Origin: Seohaeicola zhoushanensis
GTDB lineage: Bacteria; Pseudomonadota; Alphaproteobacteria; Rhodobacterales; Rhodobacteraceae
Assembly (NCBI RefSeq): GCF_014656415.1
Contig: NZ_BNCJ01000006.1
Location: forward strand, 62,001 to 126,000
Direction: 5' to 3'
Length of the DNA: 64,000 nucleotides
Positions within the stretch are counted from its first letter, which is position 1; every line of letters starts with the position of its first letter. Position numbers and translations under genes: made by a program. This document shows, piece by piece, positions 24,936 to 33,032 of the stretch. The notes beneath the pieces were generated by a model, which did no database searches, was not told where the DNA came from, and saw nothing but the letters and a program-made list of their open reading frames with translations.

Positions 24936-26753
24936 ATGCGCGCAGAGATTTTCCGGCGTTCCAGCGCCGTTCTCGCTACGGTTGCACTGTTTTTAGGCGC
25001 TTCTGCCGCCGGTGCAGAATCGAGTCATGGCATAGCTATGTATGGCGATCCGGCGCTGCCACCGGATTTTGTGTCCCTGCCCTATGCCAACCCTGATGCC
25101 CCCAAGGGGGGCCGGATTGTCTTTGGCAATACCGGCGGCTTCGACTCGCTGAACCCCTTCGTCATAAAAGGCACACCACCGTGGCAGTGGCGCTTCCTTG
25201 GCTACGAGAGCCTGCTGAGCCAGTCGCTGGACGAACCCTTCACACTCTACGGCCTTCTGGCCGAATCGGTCGAGACCCCGCCGGACCGGTCCTGGGTCGA
25301 ATTCACCCTGCGCGAGGAGGCCCGATTCTCGGACGGCAGCCCGGTCACGGTCGAGGATGTGATCTGGTCGTTCGAGACTTTGGGCGAGGTCGGGCACATG
25401 CGCTATCGCTCGCTCCCTCCGAAGATCGCCTCGATCGAGCAGACCGGGCCGCGCAGCCTGCGCATCAGCTTCAACACCGATGACCGCGAGTTGCCGCTGA
25501 TCGCGGGACTGCGCCCGATCCTGAAGAAGGCGCAGTGGGAGGGGCGCGATTTTGCCGGCGCGCCGCTCGACGAAATCCCCGCGGGCACCGGGGCTTACAC
25601 GGTCGCCTCCTACGAGGCCGGCCGCCGGGTGCTGCTGCGCCGCAACCCGGACTATTGGGCCAGAGACCTGCCACTGCGCCGGGGCACCATGAACTTCGAC
25701 GAGATCCAGCTGGAGTTCTTCGCCGACAGCACAGTGCTGTTCGAAGCCTTCAAGGCCGGCGATATCTCGGCCGTGCGCGAGGACAATGCCGAACGCTGGG
25801 CGACGCTCTACGACTTTCCCGCCGTGAGCCGGGGCGAGGTGGTCAAGTCCGAGATCCTCAGCGGGCGGCCCACCGGCATGACCGGCTTCGTGCTGAACAC
25901 CCGCCGTGCGCCGCTGGATGACTGGCGGGTGCGCGAGGCGCTGCTGCTGGCCTTCAACTTCGAATTCGTCAACGAGACGGTGACCGGCGGCAGCCAGCCG
26001 CGCATCACCTCGTATTTCGACAACTCCGAGTTGGGGATGCGTCCCGGTCCCGCCACCGGCAAGGTGCGCGCGCTGCTGGAACCCTTCGCCGACAGCCTGC
26101 CACCGGGCGCGCTCGATGGCTATGAGCTGCCCGTGGGCGACGGCACGCTGCGCAACCGGGGCAACCTCAAGGCGGCGTCGGACTTGCTGGAACAGGCCGG
26201 GCTGAAGGTCTACCAGGGGCGCCGCCTAAACCGCGACGGCCAGCCGATGGCGCTGAGCATCCTGCTGCGGCAGGGCGATCCGCGCAGTGAGTCCGTCGCC
26301 GACATCTACCTCCGCGCCCTTGATCGGCTGGGGATCGCGCTGCGCATCGACCGGGTGGACAATGCCCAGTTCGTCGCGCGCGAGAGCGAGTACGATTTCG
26401 ACATCACCACCTACCGGCGCGACATGTCGCTGTCGCCCGGCAACGAGCAGCGGCTGTACTGGGGCAGCCAGGGCGTTGCCACGCCGGGCACCCGCAACCT
26501 GATGGGCATGGACTCCCCTGCCGCCGAGGCGATGATCGACGCCATGCTCGCCGCCACCACGCGAGAGGATTACACCGCCGCCGTGCGCGCGCTCGACCGG
26601 GTGCTGACGGCCGGGCGCTATGTCATCCCCTTCTGGTACGACACCATCGACCGGATCGCCCACCGCCGCGCCTTCCGCTATCCCGAGCATACGCCGATCT
26701 ACGGCGACCGCCCCGGTTTCCTGCCCGAAGTCTGGTGGTATCAGCCCGATTGA
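24936..26753 (+). CDS. extracellular solute-binding protein family 5 (YejA-like peptide-binding)
   Basis: A 605-residue periplasmic binding protein with a signal peptide ending near AGA. The start region HGIAMYGDPALPPDFVSLPYANPDAPKGG and the later GTGAYTVASYEAGRRVLLRRNPDYWARDLP are typical of YejA-type proteins, which bind oligopeptides or peptide antibiotics for ABC import. No permease or ATPase gene follows; the next gene is a small unknown protein. It is therefore an orphan binding protein that must share a transporter encoded elsewhere, or part of an operon that has been rearranged. The surroundings give no clue to its ligand. Confidence 0.9.
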   Translation: MRAEIFRRSSAVLATVALFLGASAAGAESSHGIAMYGDPALPPDFVSLPYANPDAPKGGRIVFGNTGGFDSLNPFVIKGTPPWQWRFLGYESLLSQSLDEPFTLYGLLAESVETPPDRSWVEFTLREEARFSDGSPVTVEDVIWSFETLGEVGHMRYRSLPPKIASIEQTGPRSLRISFNTDDRELPLIAGLRPILKKAQWEGRDFAGAPLDEIPAGTGAYTVASYEAGRRVLLRRNPDYWARDLPLRRGTMNFDEIQLEFFADSTVLFEAFKAGDISAVREDNAERWATLYDFPAVSRGEVVKSEILSGRPTGMTGFVLNTRRAPLDDWRVREALLLAFNFEFVNETVTGGSQPRITSYFDNSELGMRPGPATGKVRALLEPFADSLPPGALDGYELPVGDGTLRNRGNLKAASDLLEQAGLKVYQGRRLNRDGQPMALSILLRQGDPRSESVADIYLRALDRLGIALRIDRVDNAQFVARESEYDFDITTYRRDMSLSPGNEQRLYWGSQGVATPGTRNLMGMDSPAAEAMIDAMLAATTREDYTAAVRALDRVLTAGRYVIPFWYDTIDRIAHRRAFRYPEHTPIYGDRPGFLPEVWWYQPD

Positions 26754-26813
26754 GCCGCCCGACCCCGGTTGACGCATCGGCAACTTATTGCCAGTGACCA
26801 CGGGTCTCAGTTT

Positions 26814-26843
26814 TTGACAAACGGGGCAACTTGGCGTCATGCT
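26814..26843 (+). promoter_or_regulatory. candidate promoter for the 81-residue protein gene
   Basis: A perfect -35 TTGACA at 26814-26819 is followed, after 18 bases, by a weak -10 CATGCT at 26838-26843. It lies 35 bases before the start of the small protein gene, which suggests this gene has its own promoter. Confidence 0.4.
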
Positions 26844-26877
26844 ACCTTCAGGGGATGGACAACAGGGACGTGTCAGA

Positions 26878-27123
26878 ATGCAATGGTCTGACATCACCAG
26901 GGAGTGGGAAGTCTGGTCGCCGCTGATGCGGGCGCGTTTCCCTTATCTCGAGACCCGTGCGATGAACCGGGCGCGCCACGATCGCAAGACCTTCGAGGCC
27001 TATCTCGCCCACTCGCACAATCTCTCGCTGAATGAGGCGCGCGAGGAGATCGAGGATTTCCTCTATATCGAAACGCTGGCCAGCGAGCTGGTGCCGCCGC
27101 AGCGGGCGCACAGCCTGCAATAG
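26878..27123 (+). CDS. small conserved-looking protein of unknown function, 81 residues
   Basis: I do not recognise this protein. It is soluble and charged, with no signal peptide, and begins MQWSDITREWEVW. Aromatic residues cluster at the N-terminus (three Trp in 13 residues) and an acidic amphipathic helix (NEAREEIEDFLYIETLASEL) fills the C-terminal part. The Trp pattern is faintly like CsbD-type stress proteins but too weak to name. AGGGA lies nine bases before the ATG. It ends five bases from the convergent regulator gene and appears to have its own promoter. Confidence 0.7.
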   Translation: MQWSDITREWEVWSPLMRARFPYLETRAMNRARHDRKTFEAYLAHSHNLSLNEAREEIEDFLYIETLASELVPPQRAHSLQ

Positions 27124-27128
27124 GCGGA

Positions 27129-27752
27129 TCAGACCAGCGAGGTCACCCAGAGGATGGTCGCGTCCTCGGGGCTGATCGACACGACGTTATGGCCCATCGC
27201 CGCGTCGTAATAGGCGCTGTCGCCGCGTCGCATTTCGACCGGCTCGTAGAACTCGGTGTATAGCCGGATCACGCCGGTCAGCACGTAGAGGAATTCCTCG
27301 CCATCGTGGCGCACCCAGCCGTCGAACTCCTCCATCGCGCGGGCGCGGACGCGGGCACGATAGGGCAGCATCTTCTTCTTGGTCAGACCCTCGGCCAGCA
27401 GGCTGTGTTCATAGGTCGTGGTCGCGTGTGGCTGGCCGTCCTCGGCGCGGGTCACCGACATGCGGCCATTGGCCTGCGCGCGCTGCGGCTGGGTGAAGAG
27501 CTGCGGCACCGAGATCTGCAATCCCGTCGCCAGCTTCTTCAGCGCGTCGTAGGTCGGCGACATCTGCCCGTTCTCGATCTTCGAGAGGGTCGAGCGCGCG
27601 AGCCCCGCCTGTTTCGCCGCCTGCTCCAGCGTCCAGTCGCGGTCCTTGCGCAGCTGGCGCACGCGCGCGCCGAGGTCCAGCGGTTCCACCTCGGTGGTTT
27701 CGCCGGATTCGCGGGCGATGCGGATCAGGGATTTGGGATCGCGCGAGTTCAT
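27129..27752 (-). CDS. XRE-family regulator with C-terminal cupin sensor domain
   Basis: A 207-residue regulator. A helix-turn-helix at about residues 28-82 (GARVRQLRKDRDWTLEQAAKQAGLARSTLSKIENG) is joined to a C-terminal cupin (about 130-205; DGEEFLYVLTGVIRLYTEF, GDSAYYDAAMGHNVVS) that would bind a small ligand. The start ATG at 27752 leaves 63 bases to the divergent acyl-CoA synthetase gene, so it very likely controls that gene and its partner. Similar HTH-cupin proteins regulate fatty-acid, amino-acid or polyamine catabolism. Confidence 0.88.
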   Translation of the reverse strand: MNSRDPKSLIRIARESGETTEVEPLDLGARVRQLRKDRDWTLEQAAKQAGLARSTLSKIENGQMSPTYDALKKLATGLQISVPQLFTQPQRAQANGRMSVTRAEDGQPHATTTYEHSLLAEGLTKKKMLPYRARVRARAMEEFDGWVRHDGEEFLYVLTGVIRLYTEFYEPVEMRRGDSAYYDAAMGHNVVSISPEDATILWVTSLV

Positions 27753-27815
27753 TGCGCTTCTATAGGCACCCGGCCTTGGCCTTGCAACGTCCACCGCGTC
27801 AGGCTAGCCAGTGCC

Positions 27816-29333
27816 ATGCTCTCGATCTTTGACCAAGGCCCGCCGCCTCCCTGCCCGAAACCGTTCAACATGGCCGCCCATGTGCTTGGCCGTGCCCGGG
27901 CGACGCCTGACAAGGTGGCGCTGTCGGTGCTCTCGGCCACGGGGTCCGAGGACTGGACCTATGCCGAGATGCTGGCCGCCGTGCGCGGCACCGCCACCGG
28001 GCTTTACGAAGCCGGCATTGCTCCGGGCCAGATCGTGCTGATGCGGCTGGGCAATACGGTCGACTTCCCGATCGCCTATCTCGGCGCGTTGGCCGCCGGC
28101 ATCGTGCCGGTGCCGACCTCCTCGCAGCTGACCGAGCGCGAGACGGCGACGATGATCGCCGACCTCTCGCCCGCCGCGGTGCTGCGCGACCCCGAGGTCG
28201 CCTCGGCGCCGGGGGCGAAGGAGATCACGCTTGAAGAATTGCGCGCCATGCGCGCGCTGCCGCCGGCGCCCTTCGACATGGGCAACCCCGACCGGCTGGG
28301 CTATATCGTCTATACCTCGGGCACCTCGGGCAAGGCCCGCGCCGTCGGCCATGCGCACCGGGCGATCTGGGCGCGGCAGATGATGTTCGACGGCTGGTAC
28401 GGGCTGACTGCCAACGACCGCCTGCTGCACGCGGGCGCCTTCAACTGGACCTATACGCTCGGCACCGGGCTGATGGACCCCTGGACCGCCGGCGCCACCG
28501 CGCTGATCCCGGAGCCGGGCACCGATCCGGCCCGCCTTCCGGCACTGCTGAAGCGGAGCCATGCGACGATTTTTGCAGCTGCTCCGGGCGTTTACCGCAA
28601 GATCCTCAAGCGCGACGGCAAACTCGACCTGCCCGATCTGCGCCACGGGCTGACCGCAGGCGAGAAGCTCTCGCGCGAGTTGCACGAAGCCTGGGAGGCG
28701 GCCACCGGGAAGGGGTTGTACGAGGCCTTCGGCATGTCCGAATGCTCGACCTTCATCTCGTCCAGCCCGGCGCACCCGGCGCGGGGCGATGCGCTTGGCC
28801 AGCCGCAGAAGGGCCGCCGGGTGGCGATCCTGGGCACTGACGGGCCGGTGCCGCAGGGCGAGGAAGGCACCATCGCGGTGCATCGTTCCGACCCGGGCCT
28901 GATGCTCGGCTACCTGAACGCCCCCGAGGAGACGGCGGCGCGGATGTCCGGCGACTGGTTCCTGACTGGCGACCAGGGCGCCATGGCGGTCGATGGCCAG
29001 ATCACCTATCTCGGCCGGTCCGACGACATGATGAACGCCGGCGGCTACCGGGTTTCGCCGATCGAGGTCGAGACCGTTCTGGCCACCTTCCCCGGCATCA
29101 CCCAGGTCGGCGTCGCCGAGGTCGAGGTCAAGGCCGACGCCCGGGTGATCGCCGCCTTCTACACCGCGCCCCAGCCGCTGGACGAGGCGGAGCTGAAGGC
29201 CTTCGCCGAGGCGAACCTGGCCCGCTACAAGCAGCCGCGCGCCTTCATCCATCTGACCGAGCTGCCAACCAACCCCAACGGCAAGCTGCTGCGCCGCGCC
29301 CTGCGCGCCCATTTCCCGGAGGTGACCCAATGA
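27816..29333 (+). CDS. AMP-dependent acyl-CoA synthetase/ligase
   Basis: A 505-residue adenylate-forming enzyme that would activate a carboxylic acid to its CoA thioester through an acyl-AMP. The P-loop-like motif YTSGTSGKARAVGH is intact, followed by GLYEAFGMSECS (A5 region), GDWFLTGDQGAM (A7) and the C-terminal NPNGKLLRR with the catalytic Lys (A10). The start is the ATG at 27816; longer reading upstream runs through the divergent regulator and is not coding. It overlaps the next gene by four bases. The substrate is unknown; a benzoate- or medium-chain-acid-type ligase is possible. Confidence 0.88.
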   Translation: MLSIFDQGPPPPCPKPFNMAAHVLGRARATPDKVALSVLSATGSEDWTYAEMLAAVRGTATGLYEAGIAPGQIVLMRLGNTVDFPIAYLGALAAGIVPVPTSSQLTERETATMIADLSPAAVLRDPEVASAPGAKEITLEELRAMRALPPAPFDMGNPDRLGYIVYTSGTSGKARAVGHAHRAIWARQMMFDGWYGLTANDRLLHAGAFNWTYTLGTGLMDPWTAGATALIPEPGTDPARLPALLKRSHATIFAAAPGVYRKILKRDGKLDLPDLRHGLTAGEKLSRELHEAWEAATGKGLYEAFGMSECSTFISSSPAHPARGDALGQPQKGRRVAILGTDGPVPQGEEGTIAVHRSDPGLMLGYLNAPEETAARMSGDWFLTGDQGAMAVDGQITYLGRSDDMMNAGGYRVSPIEVETVLATFPGITQVGVAEVEVKADARVIAAFYTAPQPLDEAELKAFAEANLARYKQPRAFIHLTELPTNPNGKLLRRALRAHFPEVTQ

Positions 29334-29983
29334 GCGTGCGACTCGACATTCTCTCCGACCCGATCTGCCCCTGGTGCTATATCGGCAAGACCAATCTCGA
29401 CCGCGCCCTCTCGGAAGCGCCGGTGAACCCCTTCGTGATCCAGTTCCACCCGTTCCAGCTCAACCCCGAGATGCCGCGCGGGGGCATGGACCGCCGCACC
29501 TATCTCGAGGCCAAGTTCGGCGGCAAGGAGGCCGCGGTGCGTGCCTATGCGCCGGTGGTGGAACACGCGAAGGCCGCCGGGCTAGAGATCAACTTCGAGG
29601 CGATGCAGCGCACGCCCAACACGCTGGATGCCCATCGGCTGATCCACTGGGCCGGGATCGAGGGCAAGCAGCTGCCTGTGGTCGACGCGCTTTTCGCCGC
29701 CTATTTCACCGAGGGCCGCGATATCGGCGATGCCGACACGCTGGCCGATATCGCCGACTCGGTTGGCATGGATGCCTCGGTGGTGCTGCGCCTGCTGGCC
29801 TCCGACGCGGACCGCGAGGACATCATCCGCCGCGACACCGAGGCGCGCCAGATGGGCGTCAACTCGGTGCCGACCTTCATCGTCGACGGCAAGCACGCGG
29901 TGCCCGGCGCACAGCCGCCCGAGCTCTGGGCGCGGGTCATCGGAGAGATCGCGGCACAGCTGGACAACGGCACCCAGCACTGA
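29330..29983 (+). CDS. DsbA-family/FrnE-like thiol oxidoreductase
   Basis: A 217-residue cytoplasmic protein with a thioredoxin fold and an inserted helical domain. The redox motif CPWC is at residues 13-16, the cis-Pro region is NSVPTFIVDGK, and there is no signal peptide, as in FrnE-like proteins and 2-hydroxychromene-2-carboxylate isomerases. Its start overlaps the acyl-CoA synthetase stop (ATGA), so the two are co-translated. The pairing could mean a shared aromatic-acid pathway, but FrnE-like proteins also occur with unrelated neighbours. Confidence 0.87.
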   Translation: MSVRLDILSDPICPWCYIGKTNLDRALSEAPVNPFVIQFHPFQLNPEMPRGGMDRRTYLEAKFGGKEAAVRAYAPVVEHAKAAGLEINFEAMQRTPNTLDAHRLIHWAGIEGKQLPVVDALFAAYFTEGRDIGDADTLADIADSVGMDASVVLRLLASDADREDIIRRDTEARQMGVNSVPTFIVDGKHAVPGAQPPELWARVIGEIAAQLDNGTQH

Positions 29984-30096
29984 GGCTGCCCGGAATTTCG
30001 CCTCACGGCGAGTTTACCTTGTTAACTAAACCACCCGGTCTGGCCCCGGCCGATTTCCGGTGTTAAGGCGCTATCAGCGCCAAGGAAGCCATTTCA

Positions 30097-31302
30097 ATGC
30101 CCCGGATGAACCAGACCGAATTCATCGCCCTCATCGCGATGATGTTCGCAACCATTGCCTTTTCCATCGATTCGATGCTGCCGGCCTTGCCCGTCATCGG
30201 CGCCGAACTCAGCCCGGACGAGCCGAACCGCGCCCAGCTGCTGATCACAACCTTCTTCCTCGGGCTTGGAATCGGCACGCTGTTCGTCGGGCCGCTGTCC
30301 GACGCCCTGGGGCGCAAGCCGGTGATCCTGGCCGGCGCGGCGATCTACGTGACAGCCTCGGTGGTGGCGATCTTCGCCGAGTCGCTCGAACTCGTCCTCG
30401 CCGCCCGCGTCGTACAGGGCCTTGGCGCTGCCGCCCCGCGCGTGGTCGGGCTTGCCATCATGCGCGATCTCTACTCGGGCCGGATCATGGCGCGGATGAT
30501 GTCGATTGCCATGATGATCTTCGTGATCTTCCCCGCCGTCGCGCCGCTGATCGGCACCGGGATCATCGCCATCTCGGGCTGGCGCGGCATCTTCCTGGCC
30601 TTCGTCGCCTTCTCGGCCATCTCGATGACCTGGATGAGCCTGCGCCTGCCCGAGCCGCTGCCGCGCGAGGCGCGCCGCCCGCTGCGGATCGACCTGATCC
30701 TGGCGGCGATCCGCGAGATGGCCAGCCACCCTTCGGTGCGGATCTCGGTCATCGTCCAGACCTTCTGCCTGGCTGTCATGCTGTCGATGATCACCTCGGT
30801 CCAGCCCTCCTATGACCAGATCTTCGGGCGCAGCGACGAGTTTCCCTACTGGTTCGCCGCCGTCGCGGGCGTGAGCAGCAGTGCCAGCCTGCTGAACGCC
30901 GCGCTGGTGGTGCGCCTGGGGATGCGGCGGATGGTAACATGGACCCTGGCCTCGCAGGTGATCTTCTCGGGGCTGGTGCTGTTTTCCACGCTGATGCACC
31001 CGGGCGGGACGGCCGCCTTTGCCATCTTCGTGGCCTGGCAGGCGAGCGTCTTCTTCATGGCGGGCACCGCGCTCGGCAACCTGAACGCCATCGCGATGGA
31101 GCCGCTTGGCCATATCGCCGGCACCGCCGCCTCGGCTTTTGGCGCGATCACCACCGTGCTGGCCTCGGTGCTGGCGGCCCCTATCGGGCTGGCCTTCAAC
31201 GGCACCATCCAGCCGCTTTCGGGCGGGATCCTGTTGCTGTCGCTCGCCGGCTTCCTGCTGATGCTCTACCTCGGCGCGGTCGAGCGGCGAAACGGCGTTT
31301 GA
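30097..31302 (+). CDS. MFS drug/metabolite efflux transporter (Bcr/CflA type)
   Basis: A 401-residue membrane protein with 12 predicted transmembrane segments. The start MFATIAFSIDSMLPALPVIG and the motif-A region GPLSDALGRKPVILAG between helices 2 and 3 are typical of the Bcr/CflA drug-resistance subfamily, as is the later ARVVQGLGAAAPRVVGLAIMRDL. It would export small molecules by proton antiport. It has about 110 bases of leader and appears to be a single-gene unit; the substrate is unknown. Confidence 0.9.
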   Translation: MPRMNQTEFIALIAMMFATIAFSIDSMLPALPVIGAELSPDEPNRAQLLITTFFLGLGIGTLFVGPLSDALGRKPVILAGAAIYVTASVVAIFAESLELVLAARVVQGLGAAAPRVVGLAIMRDLYSGRIMARMMSIAMMIFVIFPAVAPLIGTGIIAISGWRGIFLAFVAFSAISMTWMSLRLPEPLPREARRPLRIDLILAAIREMASHPSVRISVIVQTFCLAVMLSMITSVQPSYDQIFGRSDEFPYWFAAVAGVSSSASLLNAALVVRLGMRRMVTWTLASQVIFSGLVLFSTLMHPGGTAAFAIFVAWQASVFFMAGTALGNLNAIAMEPLGHIAGTAASAFGAITTVLASVLAAPIGLAFNGTIQPLSGGILLLSLAGFLLMLYLGAVERRNGV

Positions 31303-31355
31303 CCTCTCCCCGGCTTGGGTGTCTCATGTCGGGACGACAAGCAGGGGTGTGACGG

Positions 31356-33032
31356 ATGAGCGACGACTACGGCTATGACCTGGGGCGATACGGCTGGCCG
31401 ATCACCACCGCTTCGGAAGCGGCCCAGCTCTGGTTCGACCGCGGGCTGAACTGGACCTACGGGTTCAACCACGAAGAGGCGATTGCCTGTTATCGCCGCG
31501 CGGCCGAGGCCGACCCGGCGGCGGCCATGCCGCATTGGGGCATCGCCTATGCGACGGGTCCGAACTACAACATGCCCTGGGAGTTGTATGACGTCGCTGG
31601 CCGCACCAAGTCGCTGGCCGGGGCCTGGGACGCCACGCAGGCGGCGCTGGCCCGGATCGACAGCGCCACCCCGATCGAGGCGGCGCTGATCCGCGCCCTG
31701 CCCGCGCGCTATCCGCAGCGCGACCTGGCCGACGACATGGCCGCCTGGGACCGCGCTTTTGCCGATGAGATGCGCCGGGTGCACGCCGTCTATTCCGACA
31801 ATCTCGACGTCTGCGCGGTCTTCGCCGAGTCGCTGCTGACGCTGACACCCTGGAAGATGTGGGACCTGGCCCGCGCCTGTCCGGAGGAAGGTGCCTTTAC
31901 CGAAGAGGCGCGCGCCGTGCTGGAAGCGGCGATGGCGCGGCCCGGCGGGATGGCGCATCCGGGGCTGCTGCACCTCTATGTCCACCTGATGGAGATGTCG
32001 CCCTTTCCCGAAAAGGCGCTCAAGGCCGCCGACGTGCTGCGCACCCTGGTGCCGGACGCCGGGCACCTTGTGCATATGCCAACCCATATCGACGTGCTCT
32101 GCGGCAATTACCACGATGTCGTCTTCTGGAACGAACGCGCGATCGAGGCTGACCTGAAGTATTACGCCCGCGAAGGCGCCTTCAACATCTACACCGGGTA
32201 TCGCCAGCACAATTACCACTTCGTCATCTACGGCGCGCTGTTCCTGGGCCAGTTCGAGCCGGCCATGCGGGCGATCCGGGGTATGGCCGAAACCGTGCCC
32301 GAGGCGATGCTGCGCATCGAGAGCCCGCCGATGGCGGATTACTTCGAAAGCTTCATGGGGATGGAGCCGCACGTGCTGGTGCGCTTTGGCAAATGGCACG
32401 AGGCGATCCGGCTGCAGCCCCCCGCCGACCGCGAGCTCTATCGCTGCTGGACCGCAATGACCTATTACGCCCGCGCCATCGGTAATGCCGCGCTGGGGCG
32501 GGTGAAACAGGCCGAGGCCGAGGAACAGCTGTTCCTGCAGGCCGCCGCCGAGGTGCCGGAAACCCGCCTGCTGCACAACAACAAGGTCGTCGATCTGCTT
32601 GAAATCGCGAAGGAAATGGTGCGCGGCGAGATCGAGTATCGCAAGGGTGCCTATGACGCGGCCTTCGCGCATCTGCGCCGCTCGGTCGCGCTTGAGGATG
32701 CGCTTCCCTATGACGAGCCCTGGGGCTGGATGCAGCCCGCGCGCCATGCGCTGGGGGCGCTGCTCTTCGAACAGGGCCGCGTGGCCGAGGCCGAAGCCGC
32801 GTATCGCGAGGATCTGGGCCTGGGCGGGCAGCTGTCGCGCGCCACCGTCCACCCGGACAATGTGTGGAGCCTCAAGGGCTTGCACGACTGTCTTGAAGCG
32901 CGCGGCGAGACCGCGGAACGCGCCCAGATCAAGCTGCGCCTCGATCTCGCCATGGCCCGCGCCGATGCGCGGGTTGGAGCCTCCTGCTTCTGCGCGCAGG
33001 CGGCGATGAAGGAATTCGCCCTGCCGGCCTAG
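31356..33032 (+). CDS. tetratricopeptide-repeat protein
   Basis: A 558-residue cytoplasmic protein built from helical TPR-like repeats. The N-terminal LWFDRGLNWTYGFNHEEAIACYRRAAEADPAAAMPHWGIAYATGPNYN is a hallmark of a bacterial TPR family, and repeats continue with HLYVHLMEMSPFPEKALKAADVLRTLVPDAGHLVHMPTHI. No signal peptide or catalytic motif is seen. The C-terminal end has a CFCAQ dicysteine. Its stop codon overlaps the stop of the convergent mfd gene by three bases in a CTAG. Function is unknown; such proteins act as scaffolds. Confidence 0.82.
   Translation: MSDDYGYDLGRYGWPITTASEAAQLWFDRGLNWTYGFNHEEAIACYRRAAEADPAAAMPHWGIAYATGPNYNMPWELYDVAGRTKSLAGAWDATQAALARIDSATPIEAALIRALPARYPQRDLADDMAAWDRAFADEMRRVHAVYSDNLDVCAVFAESLLTLTPWKMWDLARACPEEGAFTEEARAVLEAAMARPGGMAHPGLLHLYVHLMEMSPFPEKALKAADVLRTLVPDAGHLVHMPTHIDVLCGNYHDVVFWNERAIEADLKYYAREGAFNIYTGYRQHNYHFVIYGALFLGQFEPAMRAIRGMAETVPEAMLRIESPPMADYFESFMGMEPHVLVRFGKWHEAIRLQPPADRELYRCWTAMTYYARAIGNAALGRVKQAEAEEQLFLQAAAEVPETRLLHNNKVVDLLEIAKEMVRGEIEYRKGAYDAAFAHLRRSVALEDALPYDEPWGWMQPARHALGALLFEQGRVAEAEAAYREDLGLGGQLSRATVHPDNVWSLKGLHDCLEARGETAERAQIKLRLDLAMARADARVGASCFCAQAAMKEFALPA

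Noticed and set aside
30000-30030. CtrA-like TTAA motifs before the MFS gene
   Set aside because: The spacing between the TTAC and TTAAC elements is four bases, not the seven required by the CtrA consensus.
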